Assembly: GCA_021740585.1 (NCBI GenBank)
Contig: JAIOZM010000039.1
Coordinates: forward strand, 1-37,157
Length of the DNA: 37,157 nucleotides
Direction: 5' to 3'
DNA from: Bacteroidales bacterium
GTDB taxonomy: Bacteria; Bacteroidota; Bacteroidia; Bacteroidales; GCA-2748055
Positions 1 through 7,994 of the stretch are shown piece by piece. Within the stretch, counting starts at the first letter, position 1. Each line of letters starts with the position of its first letter. Both the position numbers and the translations under genes were made by a program. A model generated the notes under the pieces. The model was given only the letters and a program-made list of their open reading frames with translations. It was not told the origin of the DNA and did no database searches.

Positions 1-1095
1 AGACAAGTGAAGCACTCCCCTTCCATGCACCATAAACCTGTCTTCCGATCCGGTATCATTTACCCTAAGCGCCAGATTTTTCTCTGTCTCCTTGTATAAT
101 CTGTCTCTTATATGCCTGGATGTCACTAGTTTACCTTCCTGACCGTAAAATGGGGAGTTATTTATCAGGAATAACATGCTCATGGTTGGCTCATCAATAG
201 AAATACGCGGTAATGATTCAGGATGCTCAAAATCGGCAACAGTGTCTCCAATATCAAAATCCTCAATTCCCACAATGGCACATAAATCACCGCTTCTTAC
301 AGTTGTAACGCGTTTTCTGCCCAGTCCTTCAAAAACATATAGTTCTTTAATCCGTACTTTATTCTTTTTACCGGCTTTCTGACAAATGCTGTAGTCTTTA
401 CCTTCTTCAATATCTCCCCGAAAAACGCGTCCAATAGCTATCCTTCCAACAAAACTTGAGAAGTCAAGAGAAGCAATCTGCATCTGTGGTGTCCCAACCT
501 GATAAGGAGCTTCCGGAATTTCACTTATAATGGTATCGAGCAAAGCGGTAACATTGTTGGTTGGTTTTCTGAAATCAGTACTCATCCATCCTTGTTTCGC
601 CGATCCGAATATGGTCTGAAATTCGAGTTGGTCGTCACTCGCGTCCAGATTAAACATCAGCTCATATACATCCTGCTGGGCATCTTCCGGACGACAATTT
701 TCCTTATCAACCTTGTTTACAACCACAATAGGCTTTAAACCAAGTTCTATGGCTTTGGTAAGCACAAAACGGGTTTGAGGCATCGGTCCTTCAAAAGCAT
801 CAACCAATAATAGCACCCCATCAGCCATTTTAAGCACTCTCTCTACTTCCCCACCAAAATCTGCGTGTCCCGGAGTATCGATTATATTTATCTTAACTCC
901 CTTGTATTGCACTGATACATTTTTTGAAAGAATGGTAATTCCTCTTTCTCTTTCTAAATCATTACTGTCAAGTATCAATTCACCGCTGGGCTTCCTTGAG
1001 TCAAGAGTATTACATTCGTATATGATTTTATCAACCAGGGTTGTTTTACCGTGGTCAACGTGTGCTATTATTGCAATGTTTCTTATTGATTCCAT
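1..1095 (-). CDS. typA: Ribosome-associated GTPase TypA/BipA (5' part; truncated by window edge)
   Basis: Translation factor-like GTPase that binds the ribosome and helps assembly and stress or cold adaptation. Read on the minus strand from the ATG at 1095, the frame stays open for 365 codons to the window edge. The family is about 600 residues, so the C-terminal ribosome-binding part lies outside. Seen directly: the P-loop AHVDHGKTT near residues 11-19, the RERGIT switch I motif, DTPGHADFGGEV (G3), and NKVD (G4) around residue 127, followed by a domain II start and the TypA-like VHGRGVLHLS where the window stops. A TAnnTTTG element lies 18 bases upstream (1113-1120). The start is clear because MESIRNIAIIAHVDHGK is the usual TypA N-terminus. 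EF-G and LepA are less likely given the spacing and the end motif. Confidence 0.96.
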   Translation of the reverse strand, partial: MESIRNIAIIAHVDHGKTTLVDKIIYECNTLDSRKPSGELILDSNDLERERGITILSKNVSVQYKGVKINIIDTPGHADFGGEVERVLKMADGVLLLVDAFEGPMPQTRFVLTKAIELGLKPIVVVNKVDKENCRPEDAQQDVYELMFNLDASDDQLEFQTIFGSAKQGWMSTDFRKPTNNVTALLDTIISEIPEAPYQVGTPQMQIASLDFSSFVGRIAIGRVFRGDIEEGKDYSICQKAGKKNKVRIKELYVFEGLGRKRVTTVRSGDLCAIVGIEDFDIGDTVADFEHPESLPRISIDEPTMSMLFLINNSPFYGQEGKLVTSRHIRDRLYKETEKNLALRVNDTGSEDRFMVHGRGVLHLS

Positions 1096-1112
1096 CTTTT
1101 TAAATTGAGCCG

Positions 1113-1120
1113 CAAAAGTA
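1113..1120 (-). promoter_or_regulatory. TAnnTTTG -7 element for typA
   Basis: On the minus strand the sequence reads TACTTTTG, an exact match to the Bacteroidota -7 consensus TAnnTTTG. It ends 17 bases before the typA ATG, which would give a leader of roughly 10-12 bases. No clear TTTG -33 box is visible about 20 bases further upstream, so this rests on the -7 box and its position. Confidence 0.5.
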
Positions 1121-1278
1121 TGAAAATTAAAGGAGAATATAGCTTTTTGGGAATCATATTTTATTGTGAAGGTATTTAAGACTAATATACTAGTGTGCGG
1201 ATTGTGCTTAACCGTATGATTACCATATTCATAACGAGCTAAAAACATACTATTAATGCCTTTTTTATAGTAGCTAAA

Positions 1279-1301
1279 TAACCCCAGCCCCAATATTTTT
1301 G
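1279..1301 (+). repeat. 23-bp direct repeat copy
   Basis: The 23 bases at 1279-1301 (TAACCCC then AGCCCCAATATTTTTG) recur identically at 1418-1440, where they form the left arm of the central hairpin of the 1358-1531 element. This lone copy suggests the hairpin core has been duplicated or is a separate fragment of the same repeat. Confidence 0.8.
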
Positions 1302-1357
1302 AAGTCCATAAAAAATCAAGTCTCGGCTTCACTTGAATGTTGATATAAAATCCTATA

Positions 1358-1531
1358 AGCCTGAAGGGCTTAAACAATAATAACCACGGGTAACACCCGT
1401 GGTTTGGACTCCTCTCCTAACCCCAGCCCCAATATTTTTGCCGTAGGCAAAAATATTGGGGCTGGTTCTGTTGGGCGTATACTTAACCACGGGCTTCAAC
1501 TGTGGTTACTAATATATTGCCCCTTCAGGGC
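1358..1531. repeat. Nested palindromic (REP/BIME-like) element
   Basis: This gene-free stretch downstream of the lysozyme-like gene is built as nested inverted repeats. The outer boxes are AGCCTGAAGGGCT (1358-1370) and GCCCCTTCAGGGC (1519-1531). Inside is a perfect 10-bp hairpin, AACCACGGGT/ACCCGTGGTT (1382-1391 and 1395-1404, loop AAC), mirrored less perfectly by AACCAC...GTGGTT at about 1494-1506. In the centre is a perfect 20-bp hairpin (1423-1442 and 1446-1465, loop GTA). Two head-to-head REP-like units fit a BIME made by RAYT-type transposases, and a RAYT remnant lies at 35296. The rest of 1096-1652 holds only the typA promoter and the 1279 repeat. Confidence 0.75.
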
Positions 1532-1652
1532 AAATAGCATAAACAAAAATTATAGATTCCTGAAAAAAAACTTAAAAATAGTAAACCCTATTTTAGTAAA
1601 ATTCTTAAGGCTTTCCTAAAAGATATTACAAAATTCAATTATTTATACCTAC

Positions 1653-2339
1653 CTATTCTACTATTCGTGCATAATAATCCCAAGCGATATCCGCATAATT
1701 GAATTTCTGCTTTTCATTATTCGCACCCCATGGAAAGAAGGATTTAGACATATAAACTTCTATTTCCGAACTGTCGGCTTCGAAATTATGATTGTAGGCA
1801 GTACTGGTAAATTTTATCCGGTATTCTTTTTCGCAGCTGGTTAAAAAACTAAATCTGTGTAGGAGAATTCTATAGAATGCATTGATATAATATAACTGAG
1901 CTTCAGTGCTTTTTAATCTGTCCAACCTGATTTTTCTAATCTGGAATTCTTTCAGATCTTTTTCATAGCTAAACCAATGCAAAAGCTCCGGTTCCAGATA
2001 ATGCATGTTATTTTTAACATAGTACTCGATTTTTTCGGCAAAAGAAGGTTTTATCTGAAAACTGCCAATGGAAAAGTCAGGAGCACCGGTACTCACATAA
2101 GCTAACTCCAGGGAAGCAGTTTCAAAATAATCCCTTATCATAGAGTACCTTATGGCTTCAGGGAAGACAATACTTGAAATAATTAATGGATCGTTTTCAA
2201 AGGAATTACACACGGTTGCAATTAGCTCTTTATTTTCTTCGATAAACTCCAAAGCTTTGGTGTAATCGTCACAAAACAGTTCTTTGTAATTGATATCCTG
2301 GCTAACAAATAGCAATACTATATAAAGGATAATTCTCAT
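1653..2339 (-). CDS. Lysozyme-like/lytic transglycosylase-like protein, probably exported
   Basis: This 228-residue protein begins with a short hydrophobic stretch (MRIILYIVLLFVSQ) that may be a signal or anchor. The central part has a lysozyme-superfamily feel: the IVFPEAIRYS segment puts a glutamate (E61) where SLT-type enzymes carry their catalytic acid, and about 30 residues later FSIGSFQIKPSFAE resembles the Gly-x-x-Gln...Pro motif of the substrate cleft. Peptidoglycan binding or cleavage is therefore an inference from motif spacing, not a firm family call. The ATG overlaps the stop of the upstream symporter gene by 4 bases, so the two are probably translationally coupled. A symporter and a wall hydrolase together could suit uptake of wall-derived D-amino acids or alanine. 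Confidence 0.7.
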   Translation of the reverse strand: MRIILYIVLLFVSQDINYKELFCDDYTKALEFIEENKELIATVCNSFENDPLIISSIVFPEAIRYSMIRDYFETASLELAYVSTGAPDFSIGSFQIKPSFAEKIEYYVKNNMHYLEPELLHWFSYEKDLKEFQIRKIRLDRLKSTEAQLYYINAFYRILLHRFSFLTSCEKEYRIKFTSTAYNHNFEADSSEIEVYMSKSFFPWGANNEKQKFNYADIAWDYYARIVE

Positions 2340-3715
2340 TTGTTTTGATCAAATTCTCCGTTTTTGTATCTATGGAAGTACTTTTTTGTTTCTTTCACCA
2401 CATGAGGTGATAAAAGGATAGCAGATAACATGGTAGGGAACGCCATAAGCGCATATGCACTATCAAAGATACTAATGACAACTTTCAGGGAAGAAACTGC
2501 ACCCAGACTAATACTGGCCACATAAAGATATTTATATATATTTCCATATTCAGCTCCAAAAACAAAAGAAAATGCTTTGGTTCCGTAATATGGAAATGCA
2601 AATAAGGTAGTGAGGGCAAAGATTGTGACACAAACAATAAGGATATATTTACCAATAAAGGGTATTCCTATTTCAAAAGCTTTCGCAGTTAAACTTATCC
2701 CCTCTACGGAACTGTCCTTCCAAACACCTGTAATAATTATTGCCAGGGCGGTCATGGTGCATACTATTATGGTATCAATGAACGGACCTAACATGGCTAC
2801 CAATCCTTCTCTTACAGGTTCTTTGGTTTTTGCGGCTCCATGTGCCATGGGTGCGGTACCAATTCCTGCCTCATTTGAAAATGCTGCTCTTCTGAATCCC
2901 ATTATTATCAAAGACCCCAGCGCTCCTCCCATTACAGCTTTGCCGGTAAATGCATCCTGAAAAATTAGTCTGAAGGATGGGATTATTTCACTGGAATTCA
3001 GAAACAGAATACTTAAAACAGAAAGAATATAAAGAATAACCATTACAGGAACCAGACGCCCGGCTACTTTCCCTATTCGTTTTATGCCACCAAAAACCAC
3101 CAGAGCCACAATTACTGTGATGCAAATTCCAATTATAAGATGCAATGTAAAACTATCCTTTACTCCATTGGGAACCAGTGCTATATCAACAAATGCCTGA
3201 GTCAGCTGGTTGGCCTGAAACATGGGTGATACGCCCACCATCGCTACCAAAGAGAAGAATACTGCAAGTGGTTTCCAGTTTTTTCCAAGACCTTCAACAA
3301 TAAAATACATCGGGCCTCCCTGGAGCTCTCCTTTGCTGTCGTATCCTCTGAACATTACTGCCAAGGTACAGGTAAAATATTTTGTCATCATTCCCAGCAG
3401 AGCCGAGATCCACATCCAGAAAATGGTGCCGGGACCACCCATAACCATAGCCAGAGCCACACCGCTGATGTTTCCCATCCCAACCGTTCCTGCCAGCGCC
3501 GTAGATAAAGCCTGATAATGAGATATTTGTCCGGGTTCGTCTGACTTATCATATTTCCCTCTTAAAATGGCCACTGCATGTGAGATATACCGCAGAGGTT
3601 TCAATCTTGAGTATATAAAGAAGAAAACGCCACCGATAAAAAGCAAAATTAACAAAGGAGTACCCCAGAGAAAATTACTGAGGTCTATAAGCGATTGTCC
3701 GAATTTACCAGGCAT
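2336..3715 (-). CDS. Sodium/alanine (glycine) symporter, AGCS family
   Basis: Inner-membrane secondary transporter that couples sodium entry to uptake of alanine, glycine or a related amino acid. At 459 residues it has the usual family length and about ten or eleven hydrophobic segments. Family signatures are visible: GTVGMGNISGVALAMVMGGPG early on, GGPMYFI near residue 133, and RRAAFSNEAGIGTAPMAHGA in the second half, followed by a GPFIDT segment. The start ATG at 3715 follows a near-consensus -7 element (TAGTTTTA on the minus strand, about 3735-3742). The gene overlaps the following lysozyme-like gene by ATGA, so it is the first gene of a two-gene operon. The exact substrate cannot be read from sequence. 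Confidence 0.93.
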   Translation of the reverse strand: MPGKFGQSLIDLSNFLWGTPLLILLFIGGVFFFIYSRLKPLRYISHAVAILRGKYDKSDEPGQISHYQALSTALAGTVGMGNISGVALAMVMGGPGTIFWMWISALLGMMTKYFTCTLAVMFRGYDSKGELQGGPMYFIVEGLGKNWKPLAVFFSLVAMVGVSPMFQANQLTQAFVDIALVPNGVKDSFTLHLIIGICITVIVALVVFGGIKRIGKVAGRLVPVMVILYILSVLSILFLNSSEIIPSFRLIFQDAFTGKAVMGGALGSLIIMGFRRAAFSNEAGIGTAPMAHGAAKTKEPVREGLVAMLGPFIDTIIVCTMTALAIIITGVWKDSSVEGISLTAKAFEIGIPFIGKYILIVCVTIFALTTLFAFPYYGTKAFSFVFGAEYGNIYKYLYVASISLGAVSSLKVVISIFDSAYALMAFPTMLSAILLSPHVVKETKKYFHRYKNGEFDQNK

Positions 3716-3869
3716 AGGAAATTATTTCGGGTAAAACTAGGGAAAATTTTTGGAATTGAGTTTCTGGTTGCTGGTTGCTTCCTAGGAAGAATATAACTAC
3801 TATTTTGAAATATGAAGATACTTGCTGGTTTTGATTGATTTACGAAGCTATATGAACAACTTTCCTATG

Positions 3870-4091
3870 CCCGGAGGGCATAAACTTAAATGACCCCAGT
3901 CCCACCTGGGGTTAAGAAAATTCAGGATTCTTCCAACCCCAGCGTGGGTTGCACTTTATATTTCTATTTAATCATTCCACTAATTAACTATTTAGCTAAT
4001 TCGAAAGTGCAACACCCTCCGGGGTTGTGACCTATATTCATATTTAAAACCTCAGGTGGGACTGGGGTTAATCAAGTTAGAAGCCTCCGGG
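3870..4091. repeat. Long imperfect inverted repeat, REP/BIME-like
   Basis: The stretch 3716-4136 has no gene and is dominated by one 222-bp mirrored structure. The outer boxes are CCCGGAGG (3870-3877) and CCTCCGGG (4084-4091). The next pair of arms, 3893-3913 and 4048-4068, match at 20 of 21 positions. A third pair, 3935-3957 and 4004-4026, begin with AACCCCAGCG and end with GGGGTT and match at most positions. The left half reads GGGCATAAACTTAA-ACCCC, parallel to GGGCTTAAACAATAA-ACCAC in the 1358 element, so the two belong to the same repeat superfamily with different box sequences. Confidence 0.78.
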
Positions 4092-4136
4092 TTCAAGTTA
4101 TAATAAAATATAAATCCTTTAATATACACCAAACCC

Positions 4137-4748
4137 TCATTTCAACGATTTACTAAAATCCTTCTTAAACTTACTTAACTTAGGAGCTATTACTGCATTG
4201 CAATAGCCCTGATATGGATTTCTTGCGTAATAGTTTTGATGGTATTCTTCTGCGATATAAAAGGTGTTGAATTTTTGTATTTGCGTAACGATCTTATTTT
4301 CAAATATTTGCTGATTTTCAAGTTCCCTTATTAAGCTGTCAGCAACTTCCTGCTGCTTGTCAGTATGATAAAAAATTACAGATCGGTATTGAGTGCCAAT
4401 ATCAGCGCCTTGTCGGTTTAAAGTTGTTGGATCATGGGTTTTGAAAAAGATAAACAGAATCTCTTCGAAACTAATTACCTCAGGATCGAAGGTTATCTGA
4501 ACCACCTCTGCATGTCCGGTAGTACCGGTTGATACTTCCTTATAACTTGGATTTACTGTCAATCCGCCGGAATAACCAGAAACTACCTTGATAACGCCTT
4601 TTACTGATTCGTAAACTGCTTCAGAGCACCAGAAACAACCGCTTCCTAATGTAACAACTTCTTCTTTCATTGAATTTATTTTTTTATCTTGAGCTTCCAC
4701 CATTGAGAAGCTTTGCAAAAATAGGATAAATATTAATATTGTTTTCAT
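4137..4748 (-). CDS. msrA: Peptide-methionine (S)-S-oxide reductase MsrA, exported
   Basis: Repairs oxidised methionine by reducing the S-sulfoxide. The catalytic motif GCFWC is at residues 37-41, with C38 the nucleophile; TGHAEVV supplies the conserved acidic region and GYCNAVI near C183 a resolving cysteine. The first 19 residues (MKTILIFILFLQSFSMVEA) form a signal peptide, so this copy probably works in the periplasm. The length of 203 residues is normal for a secreted MsrA without a fused MsrB domain. It is divergent from amrS across 77 bases, so the two promoters lie in the same short region. No MsrB is seen nearby. Confidence 0.95.
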   Translation of the reverse strand: MKTILIFILFLQSFSMVEAQDKKINSMKEEVVTLGSGCFWCSEAVYESVKGVIKVVSGYSGGLTVNPSYKEVSTGTTGHAEVVQITFDPEVISFEEILFIFFKTHDPTTLNRQGADIGTQYRSVIFYHTDKQQEVADSLIRELENQQIFENKIVTQIQKFNTFYIAEEYHQNYYARNPYQGYCNAVIAPKLSKFKKDFSKSLK

Positions 4749-4811
4749 AAATCATAAACAACGGGGATATTCTAAATGTTTAAAAATTTATTTTTCACCC
4801 TTCAAAATTCT

Positions 4812-4819
4812 TACATTTG
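4812..4819 (+). promoter_or_regulatory. TAnnTTTG -7 element for amrSBA, implying a near-leaderless transcript
   Basis: TACATTTG matches the Bacteroidota -7 consensus exactly and ends 6 bases before the ATG at 4826. If transcription starts at the usual few bases past this box, the mRNA would begin at or next to the start codon. This also argues against the in-frame TTG at 4817, which lies inside the promoter box. Confidence 0.5.
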
Positions 4820-4825
4820 TTTGTA

Positions 4826-5842
4826 ATGCAAAGTCCGGCAAAATATTTTGAAGTTCTCGATGGCGAAAGAATACGGTGTGTTCTTTGTCCGCATTTTTGC
4901 ATTCTAAATGATGAAGAATACGGCAAATGCAGGGTAAGATGGAATAACAATGGGAAATTGCTTACCGATGTATATGGTCAGGCAAGGGCATTGCATATCG
5001 ATCCTATCGAAAAAAAGCCCTTGTACCACTTTTATCCAGGTTCTCGCATCCTTTCTTTAGGCACTCCCGGATGCAATTTACAATGTTTCTTTTGTCAAAA
5101 CTGGGATTTGTCTCAAACGGGAATAAAAACTATGCAAAAGCCTCTGCTTCCGGATGAGATTCTGAATTTGAGCATGGGGGATCCGGCAAACATCGGAATT
5201 GCTTTTACCTATAGTGAACCTACTATTTTCTACGAATACATGTACGATACAGCGGTTTTATTCAAAGAAAAAGGACTTAAAACCTGTATGATTTCAAATG
5301 GCTTCATCAATCCAAAACCTTTAAATGATATTATTCCAATTATGGATGCCTTCAATATAGATCTGAAGGCTTTTTCAAATACCTTCTATAAAGAATATAC
5401 GAAATCGCGTTTAAATCCGGTTTTAAAGAGTTTGAAGATCATTCGGGCAAAAAACAAGCATCTGGAATTGAGCTTTTTGGTAATACCCGGATTAAATGAC
5501 GATGAGGAAGAATTTATAGAAATGTTAAATTGGATTACAGATAATTTAGGAAAAGATACTATTTTTCATTTAAACAGGTATTTCCCTAACTTTAATGCAA
5601 AAATCCCTCCTACTCCGGCAGAAAAGCTGGAGGATTTCTTTGCTCTGGCCGAAGAAAAACTGGATTATGTGTATATCGGAAATTTTTCGGGAAATATCGG
5701 TCATAATACGCATTGTCCCAACTGTGGATCTATTCAAATCTCCCGAATTCATTATCAAACTAAATCTTATCTGAAAAGTGATGGAAGATGTTCTGAATGT
5801 GGACATAGTATTCTCAAGAATTTTGTAACTTACAAAGCATGA
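4826..5842 (+). CDS. amrS: AmmeMemoRadiSam system radical SAM enzyme
   Basis: Radical SAM protein of the three-part AMMECR1-MEMO1-radical SAM system, whose substrate is not firmly known. The radical SAM cluster motif CNLQCFFC is at C83, C87 and C90, in the CX3CX2C spacing. The N-terminus carries four more cysteines (C18, C21, C25, C35) in the RCVLCPHFC region typical of the family. The C-terminus has a zinc-ribbon-like pair CPNC (297-300) and CSEC (322-325). I chose the ATG at 4826 over the TTG at 4817 because the latter lies in the -7 box. The stop overlaps the amrB start by ATGA. Pyruvate-formate-lyase activating enzyme is the usual misannotation of this family. Confidence 0.92.
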   Translation: MQSPAKYFEVLDGERIRCVLCPHFCILNDEEYGKCRVRWNNNGKLLTDVYGQARALHIDPIEKKPLYHFYPGSRILSLGTPGCNLQCFFCQNWDLSQTGIKTMQKPLLPDEILNLSMGDPANIGIAFTYSEPTIFYEYMYDTAVLFKEKGLKTCMISNGFINPKPLNDIIPIMDAFNIDLKAFSNTFYKEYTKSRLNPVLKSLKIIRAKNKHLELSFLVIPGLNDDEEEFIEMLNWITDNLGKDTIFHLNRYFPNFNAKIPPTPAEKLEDFFALAEEKLDYVYIGNFSGNIGHNTHCPNCGSIQISRIHYQTKSYLKSDGRCSECGHSILKNFVTYKA

Positions 5843-6675
5843 ATAGAACCATACGTACTCCTTTTGTATCTGGCAGTTTTTATCCGGGAACAGAAAAAGC
5901 TATCAGAGATCAATTGGAGAATATCAAAGTGCAGCTTGATTTTAATTTCCTGAAAGAAATTAAAGTTGGCAATATTTTCGGATGTGTCCTCCCCCACGCC
6001 GGCCACATCTATTCAGCTTATCAAAGTCTGGCTTTTTTTGAATTAATCAGGCTAATTAAACCAGATTTTGAAAGTTTTGTCCTGCTGCATCCTTTACATC
6101 ATGGAGGCTATCTGGATTTTGCCAGTGACAGTCATGACTATTGGGAAACGCCAATGGGTACACTTAAGGTTGACAAGCAATTTGTTGATGCAATGGGGAT
6201 CGAAACATCTTCAGACATGCTTAATGGAGAACATTCAGCAGAAGTCATTCTGCCCTATATACAGTTTTATGATTTTAATGAAAAGCTGATTGTTCCGGTT
6301 GGAATTGGAACCCAGAATCCTGTGGTTTCAAAAAAGTTGGCTGATATGATAATAAAAGCCCAAAACAAGACCAACCGCAAAGTATGTGTTATAGCTTCGT
6401 CTGATTTCTCACATTTTTTATCTCCCCGGGAGGGATTTAAACAAGATCAATTGGTTCTTGAGGCTGTCCAGAAAAGGATGATTAATCAGGTTTACCATTC
6501 AATAATACAAAACAATATCAGCGTTTGTGGTTATGGTCCTATAATGGCACTTATGGAGTATTCAAGACTTATGAATCCTGAATATGAAACTAAAATTCTT
6601 GCACGAGGACATTCGGGAGAAGTGAGGAATTCGGATAGAGTTGTTGATTATATCTCTATCTTGTTTTATGAATAA
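5839..6675 (+). CDS. amrB: AmmeMemoRadiSam system protein B (MEMO1 family)
   Basis: Homologue of eukaryotic MEMO1, related in fold to class III extradiol dioxygenases. The conserved metal-site positions can be picked out: H53 in CVLPHAGHIYS, H87 in the LHPLHHGG segment, and C230 in SVCGYGPIMALM. The last corresponds to the cysteine that, with two histidines, binds copper or iron in human MEMO1. Other family blocks are HDYWETPMGTL, GEHSAEVILPYIQF and ASSDFSHF. The 278-residue length is normal. It starts inside the amrS stop codon and is followed 11 bases later by amrA, so the three are one operon. The precise reaction, if any, is unknown. Confidence 0.92.
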   Translation: MNRTIRTPFVSGSFYPGTEKAIRDQLENIKVQLDFNFLKEIKVGNIFGCVLPHAGHIYSAYQSLAFFELIRLIKPDFESFVLLHPLHHGGYLDFASDSHDYWETPMGTLKVDKQFVDAMGIETSSDMLNGEHSAEVILPYIQFYDFNEKLIVPVGIGTQNPVVSKKLADMIIKAQNKTNRKVCVIASSDFSHFLSPREGFKQDQLVLEAVQKRMINQVYHSIIQNNISVCGYGPIMALMEYSRLMNPEYETKILARGHSGEVRNSDRVVDYISILFYE

Positions 6676-6686
6676 AAATAGTTGGA

Positions 6687-7253
6687 ATGGATCAGAATTA
6701 TACAGACTTCCTTAGTGAAGCAGAAAAACAAAAATTATTGGAAATTTCAAGAGAGAGTCTGATCCATTTCTTAAAGTTTGGCAGTAGTATGGAAAATAGT
6801 GATAAGAATATCTCTGAAAATTTGAGAATAAAAACCGGAGCATTTGTAAGTATTTATGTTAAAGGAAAATTGCGGGGCTGTATTGGAAAACTATCCGCAG
6901 ATATTCCATTATTCGAGCTGATAAGGCGAATGACCATTTCTGCCGCAAGTACGGATCGCCGATTTAAGTCCTTAAAATATAGCGAATTAGATAATGTTAA
7001 AATTGAATTATCAGTTTTAACACCGATGAAAAGAATATATGATATTTCTGAGTTTGAACTTGGCAGACACGGTATTTATATAAGTGACGGATATAACTCA
7101 GGTACTTTCCTACCTCAGGTAGCGGAACATTCTGACTGGACTAAAGAGGAATTTCTGGGACATTGTTCTCGTGATAAGGCGAGGATAGGCTGGGATGGCT
7201 GGAAAACAGCAGAACTCTATATCTATGAGGCAATAATTTTGAAAGAAAAATAG
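6687..7253 (+). CDS. amrA: AmmeMemoRadiSam system protein A (AMMECR1 domain)
   Basis: Third member of the AmmeMemoRadiSam trio, a 188-residue AMMECR1-domain protein. The hallmark LRGCIG hexapeptide is at residues 62-67, followed by the family blocks PLFELIRRM, DRRF, and FLPQVAEHSDWTKEEFLGHC with a terminal DGWKTAELYIYEA. The cysteine in LRGCIG is the most conserved candidate functional residue. The gene lies 11 bases after amrB on the same strand with no promoter between, so it is co-transcribed. In many bacteria A and B are fused; here they are separate. No hairpin terminator is obvious in the 27 bases before the convergent gene at 7281. Confidence 0.92.
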   Translation: MDQNYTDFLSEAEKQKLLEISRESLIHFLKFGSSMENSDKNISENLRIKTGAFVSIYVKGKLRGCIGKLSADIPLFELIRRMTISAASTDRRFKSLKYSELDNVKIELSVLTPMKRIYDISEFELGRHGIYISDGYNSGTFLPQVAEHSDWTKEEFLGHCSRDKARIGWDGWKTAELYIYEAIILKEK

Positions 7254-7280
7254 GGAAAGAAGATTGTGATATATATTGTA

Positions 7281-7577
7281 CTAAGCATATCTATCCAGAA
7301 AATCTTTTGTTATATCTCTGAATTCGTCATTTAGAGAAATTTGGGGGTAATCTTTATTGGCTTTTTTGTACCAGAACAATGCATTATCGGGATCATCTTC
7401 CTTCCGGTGCAGGTATGCATGAACCCAGGCCGCATCCTCTCCAGGCAGATTCTTCACAAGGTCATGAGCGATTTGCCAGGAGTTTTTCCTCTCCCACCAC
7501 ATGGCTTTCAATACATCATGAAAGTTTTCGGGTGGTTTCGCCATGTCAAGTGTATGGTTAAATTGAAGATAGTCCAT
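7281..7577 (-). CDS. Small conserved hypothetical protein, TPR-like
   Basis: A 98-residue soluble protein of unknown function. The C-terminal half, WVHAYLHRKEDDPDNALFWY then KKANKDYP, has the amphipathic helix-turn-helix look of one tetratricopeptide-like unit, and the N-terminal half has the aromatic MWWERKNSWQIAH segment. I start it at the ATG at 7577, which follows AAAGAG; an in-frame TTG at 7622 would add 15 residues unlike the rest. It converges with amrA. I recognise the general pattern from hypothetical proteins in Bacteroidota, but no function can be given. Confidence 0.72.
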   Translation of the reverse strand: MDYLQFNHTLDMAKPPENFHDVLKAMWWERKNSWQIAHDLVKNLPGEDAAWVHAYLHRKEDDPDNALFWYKKANKDYPQISLNDEFRDITKDFLDRYA

Positions 7578-7994
7578 CTCTTTAAAATTTAGCTTATGGT
7601 TCTGAAAATTAGCTCTAATCAACTAATTAAAGTACATAACAGCGAATTTTACCAAAAATACAAAATTCAGGTTTAATTATCTACTTTTTAGTTTGAGTTG
7701 GAATATGTTGTGCATCATAGGATGGCGTAATATTGTTGTGAGTTAAAATCGGCGAAAAAGACGATACTAATATAGCCAGTTATAATTGGCCACCAGTCTC
7801 AGCTTAAAGGATGTTAGCAAAAAGATGGCAGAGACACTTAATTTAACCTGCTATTCAATTATTAATTTACAATCAATTACTTGACTTTGTATTTCAATTT
7901 GCTTAACTTTCTGCAAATTATGCTCCTCACAGTCAATCATTTATTGACCAACCTCTTTGCTTCAGCATCCTTAATTAGTTTAAACCTGGTAATC
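7578..7994. other. Gene-free stretch with one short palindrome
   Basis: No convincing coding region is visible in this stretch, which separates a minus-strand gene start from a plus-strand lipoprotein gene and so should hold divergent promoters. The one clear structure is GCCAGTTATAATTGGC at 7775-7790, a 16-bp palindrome with one mismatched pair. The in-frame TTG at 7881 upstream of the lipoprotein gene encodes residues that do not look like a signal peptide. Confidence 0.5.

Noticed and set aside
4817..4825. TTG start that would extend amrS by three residues
   Set aside because: It lies inside the -7 box TACATTTG, and the ATG at 4826 gives the family N-terminus.
7770..7830. Possible end of an insertion sequence (TGGCCACCAGTCTC region)
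   Set aside because: No transposase fragment or matching opposite end could be found; only a 16-bp palindrome can be supported.
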